A stretch of 40,344 nt of DNA from Nostoc sp. UHCC 0302 (GTDB taxonomy: Bacteria > Cyanobacteriota > Cyanobacteriia > Cyanobacteriales > Nostocaceae). Under the pieces are notes generated by a model. It did not search any database. It had not been told where the DNA came from and saw only the letters and a list, made by a program, of their open reading frames with translations. Position 1 is the stretch's first letter. Each line of letters starts with the position of its first letter. This document shows, piece after piece, positions 16,282 through 23,519 of this stretch. The stretch is from NCBI RefSeq assembly GCF_038096175.1, contig NZ_CP151103.1:1-40344 (forward strand), read 5' to 3'. Position numbers and translations under genes: made by a program.

Positions 16282-17319
16282 ATGAATTACGCATATACCC
16301 AGCCAATTTACGGCTCATCATATCCGCCGAGTAATGGGAAAGTTAGTCCACAACACGGACAGATAAGACCGCGAGTAGTTTTTGATGGAGGCAACCGATT
16401 CATTAAATGGATTGACCCTAATAATCAAGTGCAATGTTTGCTCAGTGTTGTGAAAGAAGTCAGCGAATACCAGTGGAAGCGGCTCAAGCCCGATTCTGGG
16501 TCAGTATTGATTGAAATTGATGGTAAACGCTTTGTAATTGGGCGATTAGCTCAAGAACTAGGTGGTGAGCCGACCTTCCAGACGGATAAATGTCAATTAG
16601 CTCCCATACTGGCACTCTCGGCAATCCAGCCAAATTCAAGAGAAACAGCCGTACACATCCAGCAAATGATTGTGGCGCTGCCCAATACTCTCAACGATGA
16701 GGACGTAGCCGCAGTGAAGCAGATTGCTAACCACCCGTTGACTCAGGAATTTAAGCGCAATGGCGAATACATCACCTACACCGTGGGTGAAGTTGTGCCA
16801 GTTGATGAGACTGAGCCAGCATTCCACTACGCCTTAAATCAAGGTTTTTTCAGCTTTCCCGAAGCGAAGAACGCGATTTGGGATTTAGGGGGAGGTACGG
16901 CTATAGCCCGAATTTACACACCGAACGGAACGATGATTCATGATGCAGAGGTGATTCTACCGGGAACCAAGGCACTTGCCCAACAAGTAGCGGTAGAGAT
17001 GAAAGAAGTCTATTCTCTCGATTACAGCCCCAGTTTACAGGGCATTATGGACGCGATCGCCCGTGGTGATTGCTTATATGGGACGGACAAGCTTGATTTC
17101 TCCTCCACCTTTGAAAAAGCCTGTGACCAGTGGGTAGAGTCTGCCCGTAGAGAAATTCGCTCGAAGTGGGCGCAACACCTACCAGAGTTGGGAGAAGTCT
17201 TGATTGTCGGTGGCAGTGCAGATATCGCCGCACCTATATGTGCCAGTAGCGGAGATCGCTTTAAGATTGCCCCATCACCGCAGTTATTCAACATCATTGC
17301 AATGGCTTATCAGGAGTAA
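16282..17319 (+). CDS. Actin-like ParM-family protein 2
   Basis: A 345-residue actin/Hsp70-fold ATPase. Phosphate-1 is VVFDGGNRFIK (D35), phosphate-2 is IWDLGGGTAIARI (201-206) and the adenosine motif is EVLIVGGSADI (298-304), so all three are present. The first 25 residues are a variable leader. It differs strongly from the first actin-like protein, which lacks the DLGGGT motif, so the two are not recent duplicates. Such proteins form filaments for plasmid segregation. The stop overlaps the next ATG (TAATG). No Shine-Dalgarno is evident. It heads a run of plus-strand genes ending with the P-loop ATPase. Confidence 0.85.
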   Translation: MNYAYTQPIYGSSYPPSNGKVSPQHGQIRPRVVFDGGNRFIKWIDPNNQVQCLLSVVKEVSEYQWKRLKPDSGSVLIEIDGKRFVIGRLAQELGGEPTFQTDKCQLAPILALSAIQPNSRETAVHIQQMIVALPNTLNDEDVAAVKQIANHPLTQEFKRNGEYITYTVGEVVPVDETEPAFHYALNQGFFSFPEAKNAIWDLGGGTAIARIYTPNGTMIHDAEVILPGTKALAQQVAVEMKEVYSLDYSPSLQGIMDAIARGDCLYGTDKLDFSSTFEKACDQWVESARREIRSKWAQHLPELGEVLIVGGSADIAAPICASSGDRFKIAPSPQLFNIIAMAYQE

Positions 17320-17570
17320 TGCCAATGACGCAGACCAGAATTGTTCTTAATCCCAAATACAAACCCAAAGCCGAAGAAATCTTAGAAGCAACTGGAATCG
17401 ATAACCTCTCTCAGCTATTTACCTTGCTGCTAGTTAATTACGGTGATTGTCTAGTTAACTGCTTAAAGCATTCACATCAAGTACCCATACAATCACCGAC
17501 TCAGCCACCAACGATACTGCCCCCTTCTTCACCACAAAAGAAGAAATTTGCCCCGATGGGAAGTTTTTAA
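17319..17570 (+). CDS. Small RHH-like adaptor coupled to actin-like protein 2
   Basis: An 83-residue protein whose ATG overlaps the preceding stop by one base. The N-terminus has an RHH-like order: strand TRIVLNP, helix KPKAEEILEATG, helix NLSQLFTLLLVNYGDCLVN. A proline/serine-rich tail follows, ending KKKFAPMGSF. A DNA-binding adaptor with a flexible tail that contacts filaments is how ParR works, so a ParR-like role is likely by context. The centromere is not obvious. Confidence 0.65.
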   Translation: MPMTQTRIVLNPKYKPKAEEILEATGIDNLSQLFTLLLVNYGDCLVNCLKHSHQVPIQSPTQPPTILPPSSPQKKKFAPMGSF

Positions 17571-17573
17571 CTA

Positions 17574-17720
17574 ATGAAACACAAAACAATTATCCTCTCC
17601 TGCTCATCTATAGGTTTCTTACTGGTCGGTTATTTAGGAGTGCAGCACTTGGGGAGAAACACCATGTACACCATCGCCGCCGCTGTTGGGGGTGCAGGTG
17701 CAATTAGCTACGTACTTTAA
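17574..17720 (+). CDS. 48-residue membrane peptide
   Basis: The frame from ATG 17574 begins MKHKTIILSCSSIGFLLVGY, then a short polar turn, then a second hydrophobic stretch (TIAAAVGGAGAISYVL). It starts 3 nt after the adaptor stop and shares its direction. It is a likely two-helix hairpin in the membrane. The family is not recognised. The tight spacing supports co-expression. Confidence 0.6.
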   Translation: MKHKTIILSCSSIGFLLVGYLGVQHLGRNTMYTIAAAVGGAGAISYVL

Positions 17721-17782
17721 AAGCCGAGTCAGCCAGAAACCCCAACCCCACCGATAAAAACGCAAAGAAAAGGGAAGAAGTC

Positions 17783-18019
17783 ATGAACTCCCACCAAACC
17801 ATACAGATGCAACCATCGTTAACGACCACCGAAATCATCACTATCCTTTGCGGCTGTGAACAGACTCTACGGTTTGTGCAAGCATCCCCAAATTACAAAG
17901 AAATTGAAGCGTCCGAACGGTTCAGTACATCGAATGATTTGCGTCTAGGTGATGCAGTCCAAGCCTTGATGGAAATTCACGAAGCAATTCTAGATATCGA
18001 GTTTTATTCCCAAGTTTAG
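17783..18019 (+). CDS. Small hypothetical protein (78 aa)
   Basis: It begins with ATG after AGGGAAGAAG, a good ribosome site. It is acidic and helical (EIITILCGCEQTLRFVQ, DAVQALMEIHEAILDIEF), with no membrane segment or known motif. It is part of the plus-strand cluster; function unknown. Confidence 0.65.
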   Translation: MNSHQTIQMQPSLTTTEIITILCGCEQTLRFVQASPNYKEIEASERFSTSNDLRLGDAVQALMEIHEAILDIEFYSQV

Positions 18020-18076
18020 GGATGGCTAATTAATCCGCTTCACGCAACTTCACGCACACAACAAAATTTCTACCAC

Positions 18077-18280
18077 ATGAATACACAATTTAGGGACACG
18101 TTAGCCCACACCCAATTAGGAGCTAACGCGGAGAAACTTGGCGGCCCTTATAACGCGATGGTAGTTGCCAATGGCATAGAAGATGGGGATATCAAAACGG
18201 TACGTTCAGCCGTGAGGGACTACCCATCTTCTCACGAACTAGTAGAGCGAGTTGTTACTGTTTCTGCAAAGTATAGATAG
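18077..18280 (+). CDS. Small hypothetical protein (67 aa)
   Basis: A soluble protein with a polar composition (QLGANAEKLGGPYNAMVVAN, then DIKTVRSAVRDYPSSHELVE). It has no recognised motif and no clear Shine-Dalgarno. It ends 11 nt before the next ATG, so the two are likely co-translated. Confidence 0.6.
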   Translation: MNTQFRDTLAHTQLGANAEKLGGPYNAMVVANGIEDGDIKTVRSAVRDYPSSHELVERVVTVSAKYR

Positions 18281-18291
18281 GAGATTTTTTG

Positions 18292-18561
18292 ATGAATAGC
18301 AATACTTTTAGCCTCCTTGATGAGATGAAATCAACATGGGGACAGACGTTTGAACAATTAAATAACTCTGAAAGACTTTGGCTGCTCTCGTCACTAGTAG
18401 GAACGATGACCGCAGATGCAACTGCATACTATGACCCCAATGAAGTTGATGATTGCATTACCGTTGCGACTGAACGGTTTGATGAATTGTCTTTTAGTGA
18501 ACAGTTGGGGTTAGCTGAGGCATTAATTAATCAAATTAAATCCAATCTCCCCAAACGATAA
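18292..18561 (+). CDS. Small acidic helical protein (89 aa)
   Basis: ATG 18292 follows AGGAG by 8 nt and is chosen over a TTG one codon upstream. The protein is acidic and helical (LLDEMKSTWGQTFEQLNNSE, ERLWLLSSLVGTM, FSEQLGLAEALINQI). Its pattern resembles cyanobacterial small regulatory or adaptor proteins, but no family is recognised. It is followed by a GC-rich hairpin. Confidence 0.65.
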   Translation: MNSNTFSLLDEMKSTWGQTFEQLNNSERLWLLSSLVGTMTADATAYYDPNEVDDCITVATERFDELSFSEQLGLAEALINQIKSNLPKR

Positions 18562-18568
18562 ATATACC

Positions 18569-18588
18569 TGGGGCAATGAACTGCCCCA
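18569..18588 (+). promoter_or_regulatory. Intergenic RNA hairpin, possible attenuator
   Basis: TGGGGCA and TGCCCCA pair perfectly around the 6-nt loop ATGAAC. The loop holds the upstream candidate start (18576) of the next gene, so initiation there would be blocked. No T-run follows, so it is more a processing or attenuation hairpin than a full terminator. Confidence 0.5.
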
Positions 18589-18596
18589 ATAAAACT

Positions 18597-19025
18597 ATGA
18601 CATCGAGAGCCGATAAATACATCTTTCCATCCTCTATCGCCGGAATTGGAGGAGCCTTAATTCTTGCCCCACTCTTCCTACAAATGCCTTCTGAATATCA
18701 AACATTCGCAACCAAAAAACAGTTAGCCGTTAGTGAAGAAATAAACCGTGACCGTATCCAGCAGCGTAAGACTACCGCCGATTTAATTCAAAAAACTGGA
18801 TTATTACCAGAGGGCAGAAGCTTGCGGTTAATTGATTATGACAACTCAAAAACTCGTCCTCGGTTAAAACGCCAAACAATTCAAAACTATTTAGCGGATG
18901 AAACAATATTCGTCTATGACCGCAGCAATATTTGTGCTGGGAGAATCGAGAATCGCAAGTTTATTTGGAAGGGCGACTCATCAACAGCTTGCAAAAACGC
19001 ACCAGTAATAAATTCAGACGGGTAA
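18597..19025 (+). CDS. Single-pass membrane protein (142 aa)
   Basis: The start at ATG 18597 is preferred because the earlier ATG (18576) sits in a hairpin loop. After a short positive N-terminus (SRADKY) comes one membrane helix (SSIAGIGGALILAPLFL, about 11-29). A long charged region follows (KKQLAVSEEINRDRIQQRKT), ending in a compact domain with two cysteines (NICAG...TACKN). It is probably anchored with its bulk outside the cytoplasm. No family is recognised. It ends 2 nt before the next ATG. Confidence 0.65.
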   Translation: MTSRADKYIFPSSIAGIGGALILAPLFLQMPSEYQTFATKKQLAVSEEINRDRIQQRKTTADLIQKTGLLPEGRSLRLIDYDNSKTRPRLKRQTIQNYLADETIFVYDRSNICAGRIENRKFIWKGDSSTACKNAPVINSDG

Positions 19026-19027
19026 TT

Positions 19028-19693
19028 ATGTCAACTAGCAAACCACCTCTAACAACTTCAGATGGACGTACACCTTTAACCATTCCAGAGAGAAAACCTC
19101 AAAAAGATAAGTCCGATGTTTTTCATACTTTAGCTAAATGGCTGGTCATTTTAATTTCAATAATTCCACGCTTTTTAGCTTCAATAATGGAGCATTTTTC
19201 GGAAGCTGGAAGTGTGGGTGCAATCGCGCTCGGTTCTCTCGTTTTTGTAGTTGGCGTTTTATTCACTGCGGACAGTTATTGGCAATCATTATTCGGCGGG
19301 GCTGCACTTTTCCCATTCTTTGAACAAGTCTGGGCTGGGTGGTCTTGGCTACCTGGATTTACTTTGTATCCTCCAAGAGCCTGGGCTGGAATTGTTTTTA
19401 ATCCGGCTTTTATTTTTGCTATCGCCCTTTCGTTTGTAATTCAAATAATTCAATCAGCAACGATTCGCAACGCTGCATTTCAAGTAAAAGGCGCTAGTGG
19501 AATATCGCCAAGAACAGTTGGACTGATTGCCATCGCCAGTTGGACTTTTGATTTAATTCAGACATTCAGCAGTCGTAATCCCTTGCAGTTCACAGACCCA
19601 GGCGACATTTTTAAGTGCCTTGTTTACAACTTGTTTTCTATCGTCGCCGCCGAACTTGGCTACGTTGTTTATCGAATGTTGAAAGGCAGCTAA
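19028..19693 (+). CDS. Polytopic membrane protein (221 aa)
   Basis: ATG 19028 follows the previous stop by 2 nt. An earlier ATG would overlap the preceding gene by 94 nt and add an unlikely leader. A polar N-terminus of about 40 residues is followed by about five hydrophobic segments (LAKWLVILISIIPRFLASI, VGAIALGSLVFVVGVLF, FIFAIALSFVIQII, VGLIAIASWTFDLI, CLVYNLFSIVAAELGYVVY). No transporter motif is seen. Position before the P-loop ATPase suggests a membrane partner. Confidence 0.7.
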   Translation: MSTSKPPLTTSDGRTPLTIPERKPQKDKSDVFHTLAKWLVILISIIPRFLASIMEHFSEAGSVGAIALGSLVFVVGVLFTADSYWQSLFGGAALFPFFEQVWAGWSWLPGFTLYPPRAWAGIVFNPAFIFAIALSFVIQIIQSATIRNAAFQVKGASGISPRTVGLIAIASWTFDLIQTFSSRNPLQFTDPGDIFKCLVYNLFSIVAAELGYVVYRMLKGS

Positions 19694-19704
19694 TTAGAAA
19701 TAGT

Positions 19705-19742
19705 AGCGATTGTGCCACCAAGTAATTCGGGGTGCAATCGCT
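19705..19742 (+). promoter_or_regulatory. Hairpin before the P-loop ATPase gene
   Basis: AGCGATTG and CAATCGCT pair perfectly with a 22-nt loop, 20 nt before the ATPase start. No T-tract follows, so it is more likely an mRNA structure than a terminator. Confidence 0.4.
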
Positions 19743-19762
19743 GACAATATCACAGTAAAAAC

Positions 19763-21709
19763 ATGGAATCAAAGCCACTTTTCCCACGGTTAGAAACACC
19801 TCAGACTGCACATATTCGTGCATCCTACCCAACTATCGAATATCTGGAAAACGGCTATGTTGCTGATTGGTTAAAGGAACGCTGCGACCAACTTTTAGAA
19901 CTGGCAAGGGAGGAACGTTCGGGCATTAATGCCAATAAATTGATATGTGGTGCAGTTTTAACAACTGGGTTTTTTCTCCATGCATTATCGCCGCTAGCTC
20001 CCATTGGTGTGGTATTTGGATTGGTGGGATATATTCATGGTTGTTTTATTGATGCCAGTCGTACTGGTTCATTTTCGCCACTTCCATTCGTTCGAGGGAA
20101 TGTCTTGGATTTAGCTGGGACTCTGGGGAATACAGAACTACGAGAAGCTTCGAGCAATTGGGCTGATGAATTTGAACAGCTGCAACATTATCTTTCTCTT
20201 AGAGAGCGTAAGGAATATGAATTTCTCAATGCTCATTTTGCACTCTTGACTGACTACCTGACGCAAGTAGAACCATTAAAAAGATTCCATGCTTATCGAT
20301 GGATACTTGACTCCTTTATTCAATTCAAGGCAATCCCGACCACGGAACAAATCAATGCACACATGACTCTAGTGCAGCCCGATTTGAGAATTAACAACAA
20401 TCTTCTAAATGCACTTGATGAACATCGCGCACAAATTGAGGCATCTAGACTGGAGGCTAACAAAGCTAAGTTTATTGAGCCGCAGCCGATTAAATATATT
20501 AGTGATGACCAACTTTATAGTGGTAGCTCCGAAAAATCTCTACCATTCCCTCAAAACTCTTCTTCAGATACGCCATCGCCGAAGACATTACTGAATATGT
20601 CATTGCCTCAACGGGCAAACACCATTATTAATTTGTTGAACGCGGATGGATTCAAAATTGATGAGGTTATTGGCTCTCAAATTATTGCTATTACTGGCAA
20701 TCAACGAGGCGGTAAAGGTACACTTGCTGGATTGCTTACTATTTTATCAGCAGCAGATAACTCAGCATTGAAAGTTGAGTATTTCACCGCCGGAATTGAT
20801 ATTTATCCCTTCGCTTGCAATCTTCATAGCGCTTTGAATCATAACGGGCGAAAAGCGGATGAAGCAGATTTATTAGTGGCTAGAAAGTTGTTGCAATTTC
20901 TCAAAAAATTAGAAAGCTCCGAGCCTTACTCAAACAAAAATTTACTGGTTGTGATTGATGAGGCCATGAGGCTGCTTTCATTATTGGAGGAGAACGAAAG
21001 AAGCGAGGCATTACAATTTCTTCTGTCAAGGTTTGAGAAAACTGGTGCGACTTTAATTCTTGTGCTTCACGCATCGAACCTTACTTCAATTGCGGGGAAA
21101 GAAACTGGAGGATTGGCTGCAACTTTTAAGGCTGGAATTAACTTCATTGGTTGCCAAACTCAATCCGTATCGATTGGCGCACTTCGCAAAATGAATGTTG
21201 CTAGCGGAGCATATTTTAAAGCTAATCCTAACAACTTTGGGGAGCCGATTAAGGGAGGAGAATTAGGTTCTATTCCAGAATGGCTAAAGACCAAGTTGCA
21301 CCCTGGTAACAATCAGCCCGACCCTGTTCGTTCGCTTCTTACTTTCTTTCCAGAATTGCATCAAGACCATAATCCTGTATCCATTCCTGAGCGTGAAAAA
21401 CTGGGTCAAATAGATGATATTTCACGCTTGGAATTAGCTCTCTTAATAGAGCAGCCAGAATTTATAGATGCTCCCAAAACTGAAGTGGATCTGGGAGTGA
21501 AAAAGGATTTATCAGACCTTGCCTTGCGTCTACTATCATTCTTTGACAATGCTAAAAATCAGGAGCCGAAGCTGCTTGCAGACCTCAAGAAAAAAGATGA
21601 GCTTCGGCTTGAAGGAGATATAAAACTAATTACTGCTTTAAGCGAATTAGTTAATGCTGGGCAGCTTATTTTTGATGGCAAATCAAGCTGGAGGAAACAT
21701 GATTGGTAG
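19763..21709 (+). CDS. Membrane-anchored P-loop ATPase (coupling-protein-like)
   Basis: A 648-residue protein. Two N-terminal membrane helices lie at about 58-92 (LICGAVLTTGFFLHAL, IGVVFGLVGYIHG), then a helical region. The P-loop domain has Walker A ITGNQRGGKGT (about 310-320) and Walker B LLVVIDEA (about 394-401), followed by a sensor-like ILVLHASNL. The C-terminus (about 575-648) resembles a winged helix (SDLALRLLSFFDN...). Two membrane helices plus a DNA-translocase-like ATPase is the plan of type IV coupling proteins, which deliver relaxase-DNA to a channel, but the sequence is divergent and this is inference. It ends the cluster that begins with actin-like protein 2. Confidence 0.75.
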   Translation: MESKPLFPRLETPQTAHIRASYPTIEYLENGYVADWLKERCDQLLELAREERSGINANKLICGAVLTTGFFLHALSPLAPIGVVFGLVGYIHGCFIDASRTGSFSPLPFVRGNVLDLAGTLGNTELREASSNWADEFEQLQHYLSLRERKEYEFLNAHFALLTDYLTQVEPLKRFHAYRWILDSFIQFKAIPTTEQINAHMTLVQPDLRINNNLLNALDEHRAQIEASRLEANKAKFIEPQPIKYISDDQLYSGSSEKSLPFPQNSSSDTPSPKTLLNMSLPQRANTIINLLNADGFKIDEVIGSQIIAITGNQRGGKGTLAGLLTILSAADNSALKVEYFTAGIDIYPFACNLHSALNHNGRKADEADLLVARKLLQFLKKLESSEPYSNKNLLVVIDEAMRLLSLLEENERSEALQFLLSRFEKTGATLILVLHASNLTSIAGKETGGLAATFKAGINFIGCQTQSVSIGALRKMNVASGAYFKANPNNFGEPIKGGELGSIPEWLKTKLHPGNNQPDPVRSLLTFFPELHQDHNPVSIPEREKLGQIDDISRLELALLIEQPEFIDAPKTEVDLGVKKDLSDLALRLLSFFDNAKNQEPKLLADLKKKDELRLEGDIKLITALSELVNAGQLIFDGKSSWRKHDW

Positions 21710-21860
21710 GTCGCCACGCCACAGTAAAAACTACGCTGTCGGGGGTGTGGCGTGTGGCGTGGCGCTGTGGCGTGGCGACCGTGGGATACTTACCCAGTAA
21801 GCGCCACAGCCTTACCACACCCTAGATAGAGTGCCACGCCTGTGGCGGAGTGTGGTGACC
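21709..21860. repeat. GC-rich GTGGCG-repeat palindromic block
   Basis: GGTCGCCACGCCACAG (21709-21724) and CTGTGGCGTGGCGACC (21765-21780) form a perfect 16-bp stem starting on the last base of the ATPase stop codon. The loop and following DNA contain many GTGGCG/CGCCAC units and a second set of partial inverted copies to about 21860. It resembles a REP-type intergenic palindrome and may also act as a terminator. Its composition differs sharply from the AT-rich surroundings. Confidence 0.8.
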
Positions 21861-21938
21861 AATTAATTGTAAAGAATCAGTTAAAAGATTTGTGAGACAT
21901 TCACTTACTGTTGGGGAGCAAAGCAGCCGGATATCTAG

Positions 21939-22178
21939 GAGAGCATCGCTCATACTTTTACTAATGCCGCTTCTGAGAATGCTAAAGGTTTTAATGATTT
22001 AAGGCAAACTGAAACTATCCAAATTAAGCACAAGTCAAAGAACGGTCGCGCACCTCTAAACCATGCTGAAATCAGCGGTCTTTATGATGACGACGGAAAT
22101 CTAATTGAATCCGAGCGCGTAACAGTTCCTGACTGGTTCTATCCTGATAGCTTGCAAAAATTTATTAGTAATCATTAG
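21939..22178 (+). pseudogene. 3' fragment of an unknown gene
   Basis: About 79 codons are open after a TAG (21936), with no ATG, GTG or TTG near the 5' end. The text looks like real protein (FNDLRQTETIQIKHKSKNG, then EISGLYDDDGNLIESERVTV and PDWFYPDSLQKFISNH). It is probably the tail of a gene whose 5' part was lost at the adjacent palindromic block. The family is not recognised. Confidence 0.5.
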
Positions 22179-22259
22179 AGAAATATTTCTCTAACGAGAT
22201 ACCAAGTTACAAAACGAGCATGAAATGCATTTTTACCCCAATATATGGAGCATCTTCAA

Positions 22260-22526
22260 ATGGTACGTTACAAATCCGATAAACCTAATGTGAAAACTAT
22301 CACAATTCGCTTATCAGAAAAATATTTTCAAGACCTAAACCTTTATGCACAGGCAGTTGGAAAAAATCGGTCAGAGATTCTTCGCTTACTTGTTATAGAC
22401 GCGCTTGACGCAATTCCTGAACATATTAAGCAGGTTATGTCCATCATTTCTCAATCACGTCAGGGAGAATTTATCAGTGATGCAATGGTGGACGATAGCA
22501 CAAAATCTGAAAACTTTATCGAGTGA
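22260..22526 (+). CDS. Ribbon-helix-helix (CopG-like) protein
   Basis: From ATG 22260 (GGAG 10 nt upstream) the protein has 88 residues; an ATG at 22245 is an alternative. VKTITIRLSEKYFQDLNLYA, QAVGKNRSEILRLLVIDAL is a clear RHH fold: strand, helix A, turn, helix B. A polar tail follows. RHH proteins of this size are plasmid repressors or antitoxins. Its 3' end overlaps or lies close to the next gene, suggesting a pair. Confidence 0.8.
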   Translation: MVRYKSDKPNVKTITIRLSEKYFQDLNLYAQAVGKNRSEILRLLVIDALDAIPEHIKQVMSIISQSRQGEFISDAMVDDSTKSENFIE

Positions 22527-22548
22527 AGATAGGGATGGATTTACATTT

Positions 22549-22755
22549 ATGCACCCAATAGAATTTAAGAAAAAGTGGCAATTAACTTATAACGAGCTAG
22601 CGCTTGTCCTGGGCTATGAAAGTGAGGTGACTGTGCGTTGCTGGGGTAGAGTAGGAAAAAATAAGCGTAATCCTCAACAAGTTGTTTATGTAACTTGCAG
22701 ACTTCTTGATGAGAAGTGGTCAACTCAGGGGAAACAAGTGAATTCTTACCTTTGA
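22549..22755 (+). CDS. Small HTH-like protein (68 aa)
   Basis: ATG 22549 follows AGGGATGGA by 9 nt; an upstream in-frame ATG at 22480 would overlap the RHH gene. It begins MHPIEFKKKWQLTYNELALV and contains LTYNELALVLGYESEVTVRCWG, a helix-turn-helix-like segment. The rest is basic (KNKRNPQQVV). No toxin motif is seen. It is probably a DNA-binding partner of the RHH protein; function unknown. Confidence 0.6.
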   Translation: MHPIEFKKKWQLTYNELALVLGYESEVTVRCWGRVGKNKRNPQQVVYVTCRLLDEKWSTQGKQVNSYL

Positions 22756-22792
22756 CTCGCATACATTTCTATCATCTCTACAGGTTTTGAGG

Positions 22793-22868
22793 GGGTTTTG
22801 GAGTGTATGCCGGGCGATGTTCTTGTCTGCCTGCTCAGTGACTTTATTCCGGCATAGCTCCAAAACCC
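22793..22868. repeat. Long imperfect hairpin
   Basis: GGGTTTTGGAG-TGTATGCCGG (22793-22813) pairs with 22849-22868 over about 20 bp with a single bulge and a 35-nt loop. A run of six T lies 8 nt after the right arm (22877-22882), so it may be a terminator for the small gene pair. A mobile-element or attC-like remnant is possible. The rest of 22756-23060 shows no gene. Confidence 0.5.
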
Positions 22869-23060
22869 GCAATGTATTTTTTGATTGATCAAAAGTAGTT
22901 TTGGGTGTTTATGTCGGCTATTGGATTCCATCTCCTCGCCAATAAAGGCAGCAATAATTTCTATAAAATTTAAAATAAAACCCTCAGTTTATTCACGTGA
23001 CTGATCAGATGATGAATGCCGAGACCCAAAAGATAACAAATATTTGGAATTAAAGCATAT

Positions 23061-23513
23061 TTAAGCGTAATGATTTTTTGCCATTAGTTTTATTGTTTGC
23101 AGACAATCACAAGCTATAGCATTTTGTGGGTCAAACTTGAGTGCTTGTTGCCAAGATGCAATCGCTTGTCTCCACTCTCCTTGCAATGCCCATATTTTCC
23201 CAGCCAAAGCATGGAAATCTGCATTGCTGTAATACAAAGCTAGAGCTTGATTGTTGTGCGTTGCAGCTTCTGAATAACGCCCTTGTGGCAATAAATGCAG
23301 TGCTTGTCTGTGATACCAGATGGCTTGGTCGTGCAGACGAAGCAAGTCAGATAAGTCTGCTTTGCAGCGTCTGCAAGTTGGAGAGTGGGAAACAGTACTG
23401 AGTGAGGGAGATATGGTAGCAGTTTCTTCCTTATAATCATTATTCTCCTGCTTTCGTACTCCACTGCTGCCCTTTGGCGGACGATAAACTGCTCCACAGA
23501 CAGGACATTTCAT
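23061..23513 (-). CDS. Zinc-ribbon plus TPR protein of the Hsp70 cluster
   Basis: A 150-residue protein. MKCPVCGAVYRPP supplies one CxxC and SPTCRRCKADL (about 45-55) the second, forming a zinc ribbon. TPR-like helices follow (AIWYHRQALHLLPQGRYSEA, ALAGKIWALQGEWRQAIASW). It starts 6 nt after the Hsp70 stop, so it is the last gene of the operon. It may hold or sort clients for the chaperone. No exact family is recognised. Confidence 0.75.
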   Translation of the reverse strand: MKCPVCGAVYRPPKGSSGVRKQENNDYKEETATISPSLSTVSHSPTCRRCKADLSDLLRLHDQAIWYHRQALHLLPQGRYSEAATHNNQALALYYSNADFHALAGKIWALQGEWRQAIASWQQALKFDPQNAIACDCLQTIKLMAKNHYA

Positions 23514-23519
23514 AATTTT

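Noticed and set aside
22565-22931. Two short minus-strand ORFs
   Set aside because: They are shadows of the small HTH-like gene and the hairpin.
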